Positions 1 through 10,105 of a stretch of DNA of 64,000 nt are shown here, in pieces (within the stretch, counting starts at the first letter, position 1; each line of letters begins with the position of its first letter). A program made the translations under genes and the position numbers. The notes beneath the pieces are model-generated. The model saw nothing but the letters and a program-made list of their open reading frames with translations. It had not been told where the DNA came from and did no database searches. The stretch is taken from assembly GCF_900112285.1 (NCBI RefSeq), contig NZ_FOKZ01000014.1, forward strand, positions 62,001-126,000. The letters run 5' to 3'. This stretch comes from Polaromonas sp. OV174 (GTDB lineage Bacteria; Pseudomonadota; Gammaproteobacteria; Burkholderiales; Burkholderiaceae_C).

Positions 1-322
1 GGGATGAAACACCCCAGCGCAGATAAACCGATTCAGTCTGCCTGACACAGGAGTCCGGCGACAGCGAAATGCGGCAGAGCCGGGCCATCACTTTGCGGCC
101 ATAACGTTTGCCGGCCAGATACCACGCATAGTCGGCGATCAAGGCCGACAGCACGGCGGTTAGCAGCAGCATGGCGGGCGAGTAGCTGCTGCGCGCCAGC
201 AAGGCGCCGGTGATGACCAGGGTGGGGTAGGCCGGCAGGGGCAGACCTAATTGCTCAACGAGGACGTTGATAAAGACAACGGCGAGGCCGTAGCTATCAA
301 TGAGCTTTAAAAGAAAATCCAT
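1..322 (-). CDS. DedA-family membrane protein, N-terminal part
   Basis: The minus-strand frame starting at 322 opens with MDFLLKLIDSYGLAVVFINV and continues through a hydrophobic stretch (EQLGLPLPAYPTLVITGALL) typical of the DedA/SNARE-associated (VTT) membrane family. Members are inner-membrane proteins implicated in lipid or undecaprenyl-phosphate flipping and envelope homeostasis. The motif around residues 24-40, with conserved Glu and paired prolines, matches the re-entrant loop of the family. The gene runs off the left edge of the window, so only about 107 residues are visible and the C-terminus cannot be judged; some relatives carry a C-terminal rhodanese domain. It is transcribed away from the aminotransferase. 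Confidence 0.75.
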   Translation of the reverse strand, partial: MDFLLKLIDSYGLAVVFINVLVEQLGLPLPAYPTLVITGALLARSSYSPAMLLLTAVLSALIADYAWYLAGKRYGRKVMARLCRISLSPDSCVRQTESVYLRWGVSS

Positions 323-535
323 CGCAGTGCTCAATCGGCGGCGTGTTCGATCGCTTCATCAATGCTCATTCCAATAGAGGCAAGTAGAGATGATGGCCTC
401 TTCTTCAAGCTTCGGATACCACCTTGGCAGCTTCAGGCCTGAGGTACAGGGGAAAGTCCAATCTAGGGTGCATAAGCTGTCAGGCCAAACCCTGCGTATC
501 GACGAACGGGCGCACCAACTCTGGTGGAGCGGCTT

Positions 536-590
536 TTGCTATAGATTGAATAGCTGCTTGTGCAGAAGGCATAAGGGCTACAGGCGTATT
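536..590 (+). repeat. Interspersed repeat copy A
   Basis: Contains ATAGCTGCTTGTGC followed by CATAAGGGCTACAGGC. The same layout (ATAGC, about 3 nt, TTGCGC, about 12 nt, GGGCTANAG) recurs at 7535-7592, 48196-48246, 56547-56600 and 60592-60655. Such short intergenic elements are, from memory, common in Comamonadaceae genomes. No transposase is associated. Confidence 0.65.
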
Positions 591-605
591 TCATGCCTGT
601 AAACG

Positions 606-632
606 AAAAAACCGCCGGGATGGCGGTTTTTT
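606..632 (-). terminator. Bidirectional rho-independent terminator
   Basis: A perfect inverted repeat AAAAAACCGCC / GGCGGTTTTTT with a 5-nt loop. It lies 25 bp beyond the aminotransferase stop codon on the minus strand. Its A- and T-tracts allow it to work in both directions. Confidence 0.9.
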
Positions 633-656
633 CACGATGGCCATTGACCGGCTGAT

Positions 657-1853
657 TTAGATCACCTTGGCAATCGAAGCGCAGACGTAGTCGATGTTCT
701 TGCTGTTGAGCGCGGCCACGCACATGCGGCCGGTGTCGGTGCCATAGACGCCAAATTCATTGCGCAGGCGCACCATCTGGTCTTTGGAGAGGCCGGAGTA
801 GCTGAACATGCCGATCTGGGTGGTGATGAAGCTCATGTCTTCCTTGACGCCGGCCGCCTTCAGTCCGTCCACCAGCTTTTGGCGCATGGCCTTGATGCGC
901 ACGCGCATGCCGGCCAGTTCTTGCTCCCAGACCGCGCGAAGTTCTGGCGTATTGAGCACCATGGCGACCACGGCGCCGCCATGGGTGGGCGGGTTGCTGT
1001 AGTTGGTGCGGATCACGATCTTGAGCTGGCTCAGCACGCGGTCGGCTTCGTCCTTGCTGGCGCACAGCACGCTCAGGCCGCCGACGCGCTCGCCATACAG
1101 GCTGAAGCTCTTGGAGAAGGAGGTCGAGACAAAAAAGTTCAGGCCGGCGGCCACGAACTTGCCAATCACGGCGCCGTCTTCGGCGATGCCGTGGCCAAAG
1201 CCCTGATAGGCCATATCCAGGAAGGGCACCAGATTCTTCGCCTTGACGGCGGCGATGACTTCATCCCACTGGGCGGCGGTGATGTCGTAGCCGGTCGGGT
1301 TGTGGCAGCAGGCGTGCAGCACCACGATGGTGCCGGCGGCCGCAGCATTGAGCGCCGCCAGCATGCCGGCGAAGTTGATGCCGCGCGTTGCCGCGTCGTA
1401 ATAAGGGTAGCTTTCCACGGCGAAACCGGCGTTGCTGAACAGCGCGCGGTGGTTTTCCCAGCTTGGGTCGCTGATCAGGACCTGGGCATTGGGGTTCAGG
1501 CGTTTGAGGAAATCGGCGCCAACCTTCAGGCCACCGGTGCCGCCTATGCACTGCACGGTTGCCACGCGACCGGATTTGACGGGCTCGCTATCGGCGCCAA
1601 ACACCAGGCCCTTGACGGCGGCGTCGTAGGCTGCAATGCCGTCAATCGGCAGGTAGCCGCGTGGCTTGGGCGTTTCCATCATCTGTTTTTCCGCAGTCTG
1701 CACGCAGTCCAGCAGCGGCAGCTTGCCGTTGTCGTCGTAGTACACGCCCACGCCGAGGTTGACTTTGGCGGGGTTGGTATCGGCGTTGAACTGCTCATTG
1801 AGACCCAGAATCGGGTCACGCGGGGCCATTTCGACAGCGGTAAACAAAGACAT
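657..1853 (-). CDS. tyrB: Aromatic amino acid / aspartate aminotransferase (class I PLP)
   Basis: Encodes 398 residues, the usual length for AspC/TyrB-type enzymes, which transfer the amino group of aspartate, tyrosine or phenylalanine to 2-oxoglutarate using pyridoxal phosphate in the cytoplasm. The N-terminus [20 protein letters not shown] is typical of the family. The PLP-lysine motif [16 protein letters not shown], the cofactor motif HACCHNPTG and the C-terminal [10 protein letters not shown] are all visible. The open frame extends 64 codons upstream, but the start at 1853 has a GAGGA ribosome site and matches family N-termini. The gene is divergent from uvrB. AspC and TyrB specificity cannot be separated from sequence alone, so the symbol is provisional. 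Confidence 0.9.
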   Translation of the reverse strand: MSLFTAVEMAPRDPILGLNEQFNADTNPAKVNLGVGVYYDDNGKLPLLDCVQTAEKQMMETPKPRGYLPIDGIAAYDAAVKGLVFGADSEPVKSGRVATVQCIGGTGGLKVGADFLKRLNPNAQVLISDPSWENHRALFSNAGFAVESYPYYDAATRGINFAGMLAALNAAAAGTIVVLHACCHNPTGYDITAAQWDEVIAAVKAKNLVPFLDMAYQGFGHGIAEDGAVIGKFVAAGLNFFVSTSFSKSFSLYGERVGGLSVLCASKDEADRVLSQLKIVIRTNYSNPPTHGGAVVAMVLNTPELRAVWEQELAGMRVRIKAMRQKLVDGLKAAGVKEDMSFITTQIGMFSYSGLSKDQMVRLRNEFGVYGTDTGRMCVAALNSKNIDYVCASIAKVI

Positions 1854-2022
1854 GGAAATATCCTCAGAAAGTAAAGTAAAGGCTCGAACAAGGCGGCTGG
1901 CCCGGCTTTTTGGCCGGACCGGTAACTTCAGCGGGGGCAATGGGCTTGCAATTTCCATTTTCGCCCGGATGTCGTATTCTGTTTGGTTGCCCCGAATTTT
2001 AGCGGGGCTTGATCGGGGTTTT

Positions 2023-4140
2023 ATGCCAGAAGCAATCGAAGACATCAGCGATAGCGCGGAATCAGGGGTTTCGGCCGGCGCGGGCCAGTTCGTCCGCTTT
2101 CCGGATTCGCCGTTTGAGCTTTTTCAGCCCTACCCGCCGGCAGGAGACCAGCCCAAGGCCATTGAGGCGCTGGTCGAGGGTGTGAACGACGGCGAAGTGT
2201 TTCAAACCCTGCTGGGCGTGACCGGTTCCGGCAAAACCTTCACCATGGCCAATGTGATCGCCCGACTGGGCCGGCCGGCCATTGTGTTTGCGCCCAACAA
2301 GACGCTGGCGGCGCAGCTCTACAGCGAGTTCCGCGAGTTTTTTCCCAAGAACGCGGTGGAGTATTTCGTCAGCTACTACGACTACTACCAGCCCGAAGCC
2401 TATGTGCCGCAGCGCGACCTGTTCATCGAAAAAGACTCGGCCATCAACGAGCACATCGAGCAGATGCGGCTTTCCGCCACCAAAAGTGTGCTGGAGCGGC
2501 GAGACACCATCATCGTCGGCACCGTCAGCGCGATTTACGGCATAGGCGCGCCCGAGGATTACACCCAGATGCGTTTCATCGCGCGTATTGGCGACAAGAT
2601 GGGACAGCGCGATGTGATCGCGCGGCTGATTCGCATGCAATACCAGCGCAACGACCAGGATTTTTCGCGCGGCACCTTCAGGGTGCGGGGCGATGTGATT
2701 GACGTGTTCCCGGCCGAGCATTCCGAGCTGGCCATACGCATAGAGCTGTTTGACGATGAAATCGAGTCCCTGCAACTGTTTGACCCGCTGACCGGCCGCA
2801 TCCGGCAGAAAATTCCGCGTTTTGTGGTCTATCCGAAAAGCCACTATGTGACGCCGCGCGACAAGGTCATGATGGCGGTGGAAACCATCAAGCTGGAGCT
2901 GTCCGAGCGGGTCGGCCAGTTTATTGCCGACGGCAAGCTGGTGGAGGCCCAGCGCATTGAGCAGCGCACCCGCTTCGACCTGGAAATGCTGAGCGAGATC
3001 GGCCACTGCAAGGGGATTGAAAACTACACCCGCCACCTGAGCGGCTCCGCTCCGGGTTCCGCGCCATCCACCTTGTGCGACTATTTGCCCAAGGATTCGC
3101 TGATGTTTCTGGACGAGAGCCACGTCATGATTGGCCAGCTCAACGCCATGTACAACGGCGACCGGGCGCGCAAGACCACGCTGGTCGAGTATGGTTTTCG
3201 CCTGCCCAGCGCGCTGGACAACCGGCCGCTCAAGTTTGAAGAGTTTGAGACCAAGATGCGTCAGGCGGTTTTTGTCTCTGCCACGCCCGCAGCCTACGAA
3301 AAAGAGCATTCCGGGCAGGTGGTGGAGCAGGTGGTCAGGCCCACCGGGCTGGTGGACCCGCAGGTGGAAGTCAGGCCGGCCACGCATCAGGTCGATGATG
3401 TGCTGCAGGAAATCCGGATACGGGTCGAGAAGAATGAGCGCGTGCTGATCACCACGCTGACCAAGCGCATGGCCGAGCAGCTGACAGACTATCTGGGCGA
3501 GAACGGCGTGAAGGTGCGCTATCTGCACAGCGACGTGGAAACGGTGGAACGCGTCGAGATTTTGCGTGACCTGCGCCTGGGGGCTTTTGACGTGCTGGTG
3601 GGCATCAATTTGCTGCGCGAAGGACTGGACATCCCCGAGGTCTCGCTGGTGGCGATTCTGGATGCCGATAAAGAAGGTTTTTTGAGGTCTGAGCGCAGTC
3701 TGATTCAGACCATTGGCCGCGCCGCCCGCAACCTGAACGGCCGGGCCATTTTGTATGCCGACCGCATCACCGACTCCATGCAAAAGGCCATGGGTGAAAC
3801 CGAGCGCCGTCGCAACAAGCAGATCGCCTTCAATCTTGAGAACGGCATCACGCCGCGTAGCGTGGTCAAGCGCATCAAAGACCTGATCGATGGCGTCTAT
3901 AGCGAGAAATCCGGCAAGGAAGCTGAAAAACTCGAGCTGCAAAAAGCGCTGGTCGAAGACATGAGCGAGAAAGACATCGCGCGCGAGATCAAGCGGCTGG
4001 AAAAACTCATGCTAGAGCATGCGAAAAACCTGGAATTCGAAAAGGCTGCCAGGGTGCGGGATCAGTTGCATGTGCTCAAGCAGCAAGCTTTTGGTGCGCC
4101 GGGAACGGATAACTTGCCGCCCGTCGCGCAGCCAAGCTGA
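2023..4140 (+). CDS. uvrB: Excinuclease ABC subunit B
   Basis: 705 residues of UvrB, the DNA-damage verification helicase-like subunit of UvrABC nucleotide excision repair. Walker A is seen as [10 protein letters not shown] near residue 68. The beta-hairpin region ([16 protein letters not shown]) inserts between strands at lesions. Helicase motifs include DESHV and IGRAARN, and a C-terminal UVR domain ([21 protein letters not shown]) binds UvrC. The open frame continues 88 codons upstream into the aminotransferase region, but family homology begins near [20 protein letters not shown], so ATG at 2023 is chosen. I see no perfect CTGT-N8-ACAG LexA box in the upstream 170 bp, so SOS control is not evident here. 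Confidence 0.97.
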   Translation: MPEAIEDISDSAESGVSAGAGQFVRFPDSPFELFQPYPPAGDQPKAIEALVEGVNDGEVFQTLLGVTGSGKTFTMANVIARLGRPAIVFAPNKTLAAQLYSEFREFFPKNAVEYFVSYYDYYQPEAYVPQRDLFIEKDSAINEHIEQMRLSATKSVLERRDTIIVGTVSAIYGIGAPEDYTQMRFIARIGDKMGQRDVIARLIRMQYQRNDQDFSRGTFRVRGDVIDVFPAEHSELAIRIELFDDEIESLQLFDPLTGRIRQKIPRFVVYPKSHYVTPRDKVMMAVETIKLELSERVGQFIADGKLVEAQRIEQRTRFDLEMLSEIGHCKGIENYTRHLSGSAPGSAPSTLCDYLPKDSLMFLDESHVMIGQLNAMYNGDRARKTTLVEYGFRLPSALDNRPLKFEEFETKMRQAVFVSATPAAYEKEHSGQVVEQVVRPTGLVDPQVEVRPATHQVDDVLQEIRIRVEKNERVLITTLTKRMAEQLTDYLGENGVKVRYLHSDVETVERVEILRDLRLGAFDVLVGINLLREGLDIPEVSLVAILDADKEGFLRSERSLIQTIGRAARNLNGRAILYADRITDSMQKAMGETERRRNKQIAFNLENGITPRSVVKRIKDLIDGVYSEKSGKEAEKLELQKALVEDMSEKDIAREIKRLEKLMLEHAKNLEFEKAARVRDQLHVLKQQAFGAPGTDNLPPVAQPS

Positions 4141-4176
4141 ACTTGCACTTGCACTTGCACTTGCACTTGCACTTGG
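4141..4176. repeat. Hexanucleotide tandem repeat (ACTTGC)x5
   Basis: Five perfect copies of ACTTGC begin directly after the uvrB stop codon, followed by a sixth copy with one change (ACTTGG). It is not coding. Confidence 0.95.
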
Positions 4177-4297
4177 TCTGGACGGCTGGACGGACGAGCT
4201 TTTAAAGCCCCTGTGCTGGCGCTGACTTGGCTTTTCACCTGTTCGGGTTAGCCCTTGGTTTTTGTCGTCCCGCCCAGTGAAAAATCGAGGCCGTGGT

Positions 4298-4322
4298 ATA
4301 CTTGACGAAAATAGTCAACAAC
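4298..4322 (+). promoter_or_regulatory. IscR type 1 binding site upstream of iscR
   Basis: The 25 bases from ATACTTGAC through AGTCAACAAC match the E. coli IscR type 1 consensus (ATASYYGACTRWWWYAGTCRRSTAT) at about 22 of 25 positions. They lie about 125 bp before the iscR ATG. In enterobacteria [2Fe-2S]-IscR binds such sites and represses its own operon, so autoregulation of this isc operon by cluster status is likely. Confidence 0.8.
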
Positions 4323-4447
4323 AAAAGAACCTTGAAAAGCCCGCGATAGCCGGTTGACTGCCTTGGGCCGCTGGAGGATGAGTTCCCTGATGGCTACAAG
4401 CTATCAGGGTGAAAACGACAGTCAAGCAAACTTTAAAGGAGCTTGTT

Positions 4448-4984
4448 ATGCGCCTCACGACCAAAGGCCGCTTTGCGGTCACTGCCATGATCGATTTGGG
4501 ATTGCGCCAGAATAATGGCCCAGTCACCTTGGCCGCCATCAGCCAGCGTCAGCAGATTTCCCTGTCTTATCTTGAGCAATTGTTTGGCAAGCTGCGCCGC
4601 CATGAGCTGGTGGAGTCCACTCGCGGTCCGGGCGGTGGGTACACCTTGGGCCGTAAAGCCTCAGAGATTACCGTTGCCGATATCATTGTCTCGGTGGATG
4701 AGCCTATTGATGCCACTCAGTGTGGCGGCAAGGAAAACTGCCTGGGCGAAGGCGGCCGCTGCATGACCCACGATCTTTGGGCTTCGCTAAACAGCCGGAT
4801 GGTGGAGTTTCTTGATTCCGTGACCTTGCAAAAACTGGTGGATGACCAGCTCGCCAAGGGTGTGGTGGTTGAAACCACGCCTCAGGTGAAGAAGGCGATT
4901 TTTGCCTCACCAGTCGTCAAACCCGTTCGCGTGAATGCGCCCAATTCCGTTTTCGCCCTGGGAAATGCCTTTTCGAAATCCTGA
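4448..4984 (+). CDS. iscR: Iron-sulfur cluster assembly transcription factor IscR
   Basis: 178 residues of an Rrf2-family winged-helix regulator that senses cluster supply by carrying a [2Fe-2S] cluster. Residues 1-80 form the DNA-binding domain ([20 protein letters not shown], then [11 protein letters not shown] wing). The cluster ligands are visible as Cys92, Cys98 and Cys105 with His108. The C-terminus is about 15 residues longer than E. coli IscR and is unremarkable. ATG at 4448 follows AAAGGAGCTTGTT, a clear ribosome site, and excludes an upstream extension of 13 codons. It is the first gene of the isc operon and the upstream IscR box suggests self-repression. Confidence 0.97.
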   Translation: MRLTTKGRFAVTAMIDLGLRQNNGPVTLAAISQRQQISLSYLEQLFGKLRRHELVESTRGPGGGYTLGRKASEITVADIIVSVDEPIDATQCGGKENCLGEGGRCMTHDLWASLNSRMVEFLDSVTLQKLVDDQLAKGVVVETTPQVKKAIFASPVVKPVRVNAPNSVFALGNAFSKS

Positions 4985-5062
4985 TGGACTTGGGACCGGA
5001 TTGCATAGACCTGATTGTTTTATTTAGCTGCCAGCCAGCCTGCGAAGTAAAGAGCTAGCCAC

Positions 5063-6280
5063 ATGGATACCCCACATTTCCCGATTTACATGGACTACAG
5101 CGCTACCAATCCCTGCGATCCGCGGGTGGTAGACGCCATGATTCCCTGGTTGCGCGAGCATTTCGGCAACCCTGCTTCCCGCAGCCATGCCTGGGGTTGG
5201 GAAGCCGAGGCCGCCGTCGAAAAAGCGCGTGAGCAGGTCGCCGCGCTGATTGGCGCCGATCCGCGCGAGATCGTCTGGACCAGCGGTGCGACCGAGTCCA
5301 ACAATCTGGCGCTCAAGGGGGCGGCCCATTTTTATAAAACCAAGGGCAAGCACATCATCACGGTTAAGACCGAGCACAAGGCCGTGCTCGATACCTGCCG
5401 TGAGCTGGAGCGCCAGGGCTTTGAGGTGAGCTATCTGGATGTGCAGGCCGACGGTCTGCTTGATCTGGATGTGTTGAAAGCCGCAATCCGGCCCGACACT
5501 ATTTTGGTCAGCGTGATGTTCGTCAATAACGAAATCGGCGTGATCCAGGATATTCCGGCGATCGGCGCCCTGTGCCGCGAAAAAGGCATTATTTTCCATG
5601 TGGATGCCGCACAGGCCACCGGCCGCGTCGACGTCGATCTGGCTACCTTGCCAGTTGACCTGATGAGCCTGACCTCGCACAAGACTTACGGCCCCAAAGG
5701 CATAGGCGCGCTGTACGTGCGCCGCAAGCCGCGTGTGCGCCTGGAAGCGCAAATGCACGGCGGCGGCCATGAGCGTGGCATGCGTTCTGGCACCTTGCCT
5801 ACGCATCAAATCGTCGGCATGGGCGAGGCTTACCGCATTGCCAAAGCCGAGATGCATGAGGAAAACAAGCGTATCCAGGCCCTGCACGATCGCATGCTGA
5901 ACGGCCTCAAGGACGTCGAGGAAGTGTTCCTCAATGGTCATGTCGACAAACGCGTGCCGCACAACCTGAACATGAGCTTCAATTATGTGGAAGGCGAGTC
6001 GTTGATCATGGGCATCAAAGGCTTGGCCGTCTCCAGCGGTTCGGCTTGCACTTCGGCCAGCCTGGAGCCCAGCTATGTGTTGCGAGCCCTGGGCCGCAGC
6101 GACGAGTTGGCGCACAGCAGCCTGCGCATGACCATAGGCCGCTGGAGCACCGAAGAAGAGATCGACTACGCAGTCGCCACCATCAAGGAAAACGTGGCCA
6201 AGCTGCGTGAGCTGTCTCCGCTGTGGGAGATGTTCAAGGATGGTGTGGACCTCTCCACCATCCAGTGGGCGGCGCACTAA
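5063..6280 (+). CDS. iscS: Cysteine desulfurase IscS
   Basis: 405 residues, the expected length. It removes sulfur from L-cysteine with a PLP cofactor and passes persulfide sulfur to IscU and other acceptors. The PLP-binding lysine is Lys207 in [10 protein letters not shown]. The mobile-loop catalytic cysteine is Cys329 in [14 protein letters not shown]. The C-terminal end, [20 protein letters not shown], is the IscU-interacting tail. The gene lies 78 bp after iscR in the same direction and 65 bp before iscU. Confidence 0.98.
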   Translation: MDTPHFPIYMDYSATNPCDPRVVDAMIPWLREHFGNPASRSHAWGWEAEAAVEKAREQVAALIGADPREIVWTSGATESNNLALKGAAHFYKTKGKHIITVKTEHKAVLDTCRELERQGFEVSYLDVQADGLLDLDVLKAAIRPDTILVSVMFVNNEIGVIQDIPAIGALCREKGIIFHVDAAQATGRVDVDLATLPVDLMSLTSHKTYGPKGIGALYVRRKPRVRLEAQMHGGGHERGMRSGTLPTHQIVGMGEAYRIAKAEMHEENKRIQALHDRMLNGLKDVEEVFLNGHVDKRVPHNLNMSFNYVEGESLIMGIKGLAVSSGSACTSASLEPSYVLRALGRSDELAHSSLRMTIGRWSTEEEIDYAVATIKENVAKLRELSPLWEMFKDGVDLSTIQWAAH

Positions 6281-6345
6281 ATCAACAGGTTCGAGGGCGT
6301 TCTGTAGGAACGACCCGCCGGTTAATCAGAACTCAGGAGTTAATC

Positions 6346-6741
6346 ATGGCATACAGCGAAAAAGTGGTAGACCACTACGAAAACCCACGTAACGTCGGCT
6401 CTTTTGAAAAGGGCGACGAAACGGTTGGCACCGGCATGGTCGGCGCGCCGGCTTGCGGCGATGTGATGAAGCTGCAGATCAAGGTGAATCCGACCACGGG
6501 CGTGATTGAAGATGCTCGCTTCAAAACCTACGGCTGTGGCTCGGCCATTGCCTCCAGCTCGCTCGTGACCGAGTGGGTCAAGGGCAAGACCCTGGACGAG
6601 GCAGCCAGCATCAAGAACAGCGCGATTGCCGAAGAACTGGCCTTGCCGCCCGTCAAGATTCACTGCTCCATCCTGGCGGAAGACGCCATCAAGGCCGCTG
6701 TGAACGACTACAAGCAAAAGCGCACCGAAGCTGCGCACTAA
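6346..6741 (+). CDS. iscU: Iron-sulfur cluster scaffold IscU
   Basis: 131 residues of the scaffold on which [2Fe-2S] clusters are built. The three conserved cysteines are Cys37 (GAPACGD), Cys64 (YGCGSA) and Cys107. The HscA-recognition motif LPPVKIHCSILAED is intact at about residues 100-113. ATG at 6346 follows TCAGGAGTTAATC, a good ribosome site; the longer open frame to 6223 would overlap iscS and has no family support. It passes clusters to acceptors with help from hscB and hscA downstream. Confidence 0.98.
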   Translation: MAYSEKVVDHYENPRNVGSFEKGDETVGTGMVGAPACGDVMKLQIKVNPTTGVIEDARFKTYGCGSAIASSSLVTEWVKGKTLDEAASIKNSAIAEELALPPVKIHCSILAEDAIKAAVNDYKQKRTEAAH

Positions 6742-6770
6742 TCGCCTAGTTTTATTTTCGAGTGATTTAA

Positions 6771-7094
6771 ATGTCCGTTACTCTCACCGATGCCGCCGCC
6801 CGCCACGTGACCCGCTACATGACCAAGCGCGGCAAGGGCGTGGGTGTGCGTTTGGGGGTCAAGACCACGGGATGCTCGGGTCTGGCCTACAAACTCGAAT
6901 ATGCCGATGAAATCGCACCCGAAGATGTGGTGTTCGAAGACAACGGCGTCAAAGTTCTGGTCGACCCCAAAAGCATGGCCTACATTGATGGCACCCAGCT
7001 CGATTTTGTGCGTGAAGGTTTGAACGAGGGTTTCAAGTTTATCAACCCGAATGAGAGAGACCGCTGCGGTTGTGGCGAGAGCTTTCGCGTCTGA
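6771..7094 (+). CDS. iscA: A-type iron-sulfur carrier IscA
   Basis: 107 residues of the A-type carrier/HesB family, which accepts clusters or iron from the scaffold and delivers them to targets, notably [4Fe-4S] enzymes. The three ligand cysteines are Cys35 (TTGCSGLAY) and Cys99/Cys101 (DRCGCGESF) close to the C-terminus. The gene lies 29 bp after iscU. A terminator-like hairpin lies in the 93-bp gap before hscB. Confidence 0.97.
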   Translation: MSVTLTDAAARHVTRYMTKRGKGVGVRLGVKTTGCSGLAYKLEYADEIAPEDVVFEDNGVKVLVDPKSMAYIDGTQLDFVREGLNEGFKFINPNERDRCGCGESFRV

Positions 7095-7149
7095 CGGGCC
7101 AGTTAGGCTGCGTCTGTTCCACGCGCAATAGCGCGCCCCTTCTCTCAGA

Positions 7150-7182
7150 GCCGCCCTCACTGACCGTGCCGGCGGTTTTTTC
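7150..7182 (+). terminator. Terminator-like hairpin inside the isc operon
   Basis: GCCGCC (7150-7155) can pair with GGCGGT (7171-7176), and is followed directly by a run of six T. The loop is long (15 nt), so strength is uncertain. It sits between iscA and hscB, only 6 bp before the hscB ATG, and could lower transcription of the chaperone half of the operon. Confidence 0.5.
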
Positions 7183-7187
7183 TTGAT

Positions 7188-7706
7188 ATGAATCTGCAAT
7201 CCACTGACTTTGAACTCTTCGGCATTCCCATGCAGTTTGCGCAAGACCGCGCCGTGCTGGATGCGCGCTGGAAAGAGTTGCAAAGGCAGGCTCATCCCGA
7301 CAAGTTTGCCGCCCAAGGCGCGGCCGCCCAGCGCGTGGCCATGCAATGGTCGGTACGCATCAACGAGGCCTACCAGCGGCTCAAGAATCCGCTCAAGCGA
7401 GCCAGCTATTTGTGCGAGTTGCACGGGGCGCCCATCAGTGCCGAAAACAATACGGCCATGCCGGCCGCTTTTCTCATCCAGCAAATGCAATGGCGCGAAG
7501 CGCTGGATGACGCCAAGACCCTTCAGGATTTAGATGAAATAGCACTGCAGGCCAATGTTGATGAGCGCAAGCAGCTATCAAAAATAGAGCAATCGATTGA
7601 CGTCAAAAAAGACTTCTCAGCTGCCGCTCAGCAGGTCAGAAGCCTTATGTTTATTGAGCGTTTTGCCAGTGAGGTGGATGCCCGCATCGACCAACTGGGA
7701 CAATAA
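7188..7706 (+). CDS. hscB: Fe-S cluster co-chaperone HscB (J-domain)
   Basis: 172 residues, close to the 171 of E. coli. It binds IscU and stimulates the HscA ATPase. The N-terminal J-domain has the HPD motif at residues 36-38 (AHPDKF). The C-terminal three-helix domain binds IscU and ends [20 protein letters not shown]. The stretch from about residue 116 to 135 ([20 protein letters not shown]) is encoded by DNA that, on the opposite strand, matches the interspersed repeat seen elsewhere in the window. The total length is not increased, so the repeat seems to replace rather than lengthen the domain. ATG at 7188 closely follows the hairpin. Confidence 0.93.
   Translation: MNLQSTDFELFGIPMQFAQDRAVLDARWKELQRQAHPDKFAAQGAAAQRVAMQWSVRINEAYQRLKNPLKRASYLCELHGAPISAENNTAMPAAFLIQQMQWREALDDAKTLQDLDEIALQANVDERKQLSKIEQSIDVKKDFSAAAQQVRSLMFIERFASEVDARIDQLGQ
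7535..7592 (-). repeat. Interspersed repeat copy B, inside hscB
   Basis: Read on the minus strand it begins ATTGCTCTATTTTTGATAGC, then TGCTTGCGC and ATTGGCCTGCAGTGC. Intergenic copy E at 60592-60655 has TTTTTTGATAGCGTGTTGCGC then ATTGGGCTATAGCC, so both halves match in the same order and spacing. Here the element is fully inside the hscB reading frame with no stop. Confidence 0.65.
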
Positions 7707-7737
7707 CGCATTACAAAAGTACAGCAAAGAAACGCGC

Positions 7738-9600
7738 ATGGCACTCCTGCAAATCTCCGAACCCGGCCAGACGCCCGACCCGCACCAGCGACGCATTGCC
7801 ATCGGCATTGATCTGGGCACAACGCATTCCTTGGTAGCCAGCGTGCGCAACGGGGTGTCCGAATGCCTGCCTGACGCGCAGGGGCGCGTGATTTTGCCCA
7901 GTGTGGTGCGCTACCTGGACGCCGAGCGGCGCCAGATCGGCTTCGATGCCCTGGCGGCCCAAGTCGAAGACCCGGGCAACACCATCTCCTCCGTCAAGCG
8001 CCTGATGGGACGGGGCATTGACGATATCGGCAACCGTGCACAACTGCCTTATCAGCTTAATGACAAGCCAGGCATGGTGACGCTGCAAACCATTGCCGGC
8101 GAGAAAAGTCCGGTTGAAGTCAGTGCCGAAATCCTGGCTGCGCTGCGCCAGCGCGCCGAAGACAGCTTTGACGATGATGTTTACGGCGCCGTGATCACGG
8201 TGCCGGCGTACTTCGATGAGGCCCAGCGCCAGGCCACCAAGGATGCGGCGCAGTTGGCCAGATTGAATGTGCTGCGCCTCATCAACGAGCCGACGGCGGC
8301 AGCCATCGCCTACGGCCTGGACAATGGCAGCGAAGGCGTTTATGCCGTCTATGACCTGGGCGGCGGTACTTTTGATATTTCCATATTGCGCCTGTCGCAG
8401 GGGGTGTTTGAAGTGGTGTCCACCGGCGGGGATTCTGCCTTGGGCGGCGATGACTACGACCGCGCGCTGGTGGAGTGGGCGCTGGCCAAGGCCGGTCTGG
8501 CGGCAGACACCCTGACGCCGGCCGACAAGGCGGCCTTGCTGCGCACCGCGCGCGCCAGCAAGGAGGCGCTGTCGGCATCCGCCGCCGTGCCGTTCTCGGT
8601 CCAGCTCGCCAAGGCACTGATCAATTTTGAGCTCAAGGCCGAAGACTTCGAAACGGCTACCGCACACCTCAGCCAGCGTACGCTTACTGCCGTGCGCAAG
8701 GCGCTACGTGACGCCCAGCTCAGCAAGGAAGATATCAAGGGCGTGGTCATGGTGGGCGGCTCGACCCGCATGCCGCAGGTGCGTAAGGCCGTGGCCAGCT
8801 TCTTCGGCCGCGAACCGCTGATCAACCTCAATCCAGATGAAGTGGTGGCCCTGGGGGCCGCCATATCCGCCAATCAGCTGGCGGGCAATCACAGTGGCGA
8901 CGATTTGCTACTGCTGGACGTGATTCCGCTTTCCCTGGGCATTGAAACCATGGGCGGACTAGTTGAGCGCATCGTGCCGCGCAATCAGACCATTCCGACG
9001 GCCATGGCGCAGGACTTCACCACCTACCAGGATGGCCAGACGGCGCTGGCCCTGCATGTGGTGCAGGGCGAACGTGACCTGGTCGCCGATTGCCGCAGCC
9101 TGGCTCGCTTCGAGTTGCGCGGCATTCCGCCCATGGTGGCGGGCGCAGCGCGCATCCGCGTCACCTTTACGGTGGATGCGGATGGCCTTCTCAGCGTTAA
9201 CGCGAAAGAGCAGGTCAGCGGCGTTGAAGCAAAAATTGACGTCAAGCCCTCCTATGGTTTGTCGGATGACGAAATCGCCCGCATGCTGCAAGACAGTTTT
9301 TCCACGGCGCAGCAAGACATGCAAGCGCGTGCGCTGGCCGAGGCGCAGGTGGATGCCGATCGCATGATTTTGGCGACGCAAAGCGCCTTGGCGGCCGATG
9401 CGGATTTGCTCAGCGTCGACGAGCGGAGCCAAATCGATGGCCTGATGGCCGGCGTCAGCCAAGCGCGTGCTCATGGTGACGCCGCTACGATAGAAGCCGC
9501 CACCCAGGCCCTGGCCAAAGGCACGGAGGCTTTCGCCGCGCAGCGTATGAATCGTGGCATCCAGAAAGCATTGGCTGGCAAAAATATCGAGATGGTCTGA
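7738..9600 (+). CDS. hscA: Hsp70-family Fe-S assembly chaperone HscA
   Basis: 620 residues, the normal length for HscA. The ATPase domain begins [17 protein letters not shown], with a phosphate motif [14 protein letters not shown] and [14 protein letters not shown]. The substrate-binding domain includes [20 protein letters not shown]. It works with HscB to release clusters from IscU using ATP. The open frame extends 47 codons upstream across the hscB 3' end; ATG at 7738 gives a normal N-terminus and a 31-bp gap to hscB, and is preferred. Confidence 0.97.
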   Translation: MALLQISEPGQTPDPHQRRIAIGIDLGTTHSLVASVRNGVSECLPDAQGRVILPSVVRYLDAERRQIGFDALAAQVEDPGNTISSVKRLMGRGIDDIGNRAQLPYQLNDKPGMVTLQTIAGEKSPVEVSAEILAALRQRAEDSFDDDVYGAVITVPAYFDEAQRQATKDAAQLARLNVLRLINEPTAAAIAYGLDNGSEGVYAVYDLGGGTFDISILRLSQGVFEVVSTGGDSALGGDDYDRALVEWALAKAGLAADTLTPADKAALLRTARASKEALSASAAVPFSVQLAKALINFELKAEDFETATAHLSQRTLTAVRKALRDAQLSKEDIKGVVMVGGSTRMPQVRKAVASFFGREPLINLNPDEVVALGAAISANQLAGNHSGDDLLLLDVIPLSLGIETMGGLVERIVPRNQTIPTAMAQDFTTYQDGQTALALHVVQGERDLVADCRSLARFELRGIPPMVAGAARIRVTFTVDADGLLSVNAKEQVSGVEAKIDVKPSYGLSDDEIARMLQDSFSTAQQDMQARALAEAQVDADRMILATQSALAADADLLSVDERSQIDGLMAGVSQARAHGDAATIEAATQALAKGTEAFAAQRMNRGIQKALAGKNIEMV

Positions 9601-9648
9601 AACTCCGCTCAGTCAGCCCTCAAGTCCCCGCAACATCAGATCGACACC

Positions 9649-9987
9649 ATGCCCATCATCAAAATACTGCCTCACCCAGAATACTGCCCGCAAGGCGCTG
9701 AAATCACGGCACCCGCAGGCACATCCATCTGCGAGGCCATGCTGGACCACAAAATCAATATTGAGCATGCTTGCGACATGAGCTGCGCCTGCACCACTTG
9801 CCATGTGATCGTGCGTGAAGGTTTCAACTCGCTCAATGAGCTCGATGAAAGTGAAGAGGACCTGCTGGATCGCGCCTGGGGGTTGGAGCCCAACTCTCGG
9901 TTGAGCTGCCAGGCCTTTCTGGCGCAGAGCGATGTAACGGTGGAGATTCCCAAATACTCCATCAACCACGCCAAGGAAACTCACTGA
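9649..9987 (+). CDS. fdx: Isc-type [2Fe-2S] ferredoxin
   Basis: 112 residues of adrenodoxin-like ferredoxin that provides electrons for cluster assembly on IscU. The four ligands are Cys42, Cys48, Cys51 (ACDMSCACTTCH) and Cys87 (RLSCQAF). The acidic segment ELDESEEDLLD is the usual partner-binding helix. It is the last isc gene; no iscX follows. Confidence 0.97.
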   Translation: MPIIKILPHPEYCPQGAEITAPAGTSICEAMLDHKINIEHACDMSCACTTCHVIVREGFNSLNELDESEEDLLDRAWGLEPNSRLSCQAFLAQSDVTVEIPKYSINHAKETH

Positions 9988-10105
9988 AGGCGCATGCTCC
10001 CTGATCGCTTGTAGGCGGCGGGGAGTTGTTTGTTGAGGCGGTTGTTTTCCTCTTGTTTTTCTTGGCCCTGCCGGCAGGCTGGGCCGCAAAGTGATAATCC
10101 GGGTC

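Larger units (their letters stand above)
323..656. other. Intergenic region with one interspersed repeat copy and a terminator
   Basis: No convincing gene lies here. A 70-codon plus-strand frame at 390-602 has no recognisable product, and its 3' part is the interspersed repeat described separately. The right end holds a strong terminator for the aminotransferase gene. Confidence 0.6.

Noticed and set aside
1854..2022. LexA box upstream of uvrB
   Set aside because: No CTGT-N8-ACAG with acceptable match in the divergent region.
2062..3942. Long open frame of 626 codons on the minus strand
   Set aside because: It lies fully opposite uvrB, has His/Gln-rich composition typical of antisense frames in high-GC genes, and no family motif.
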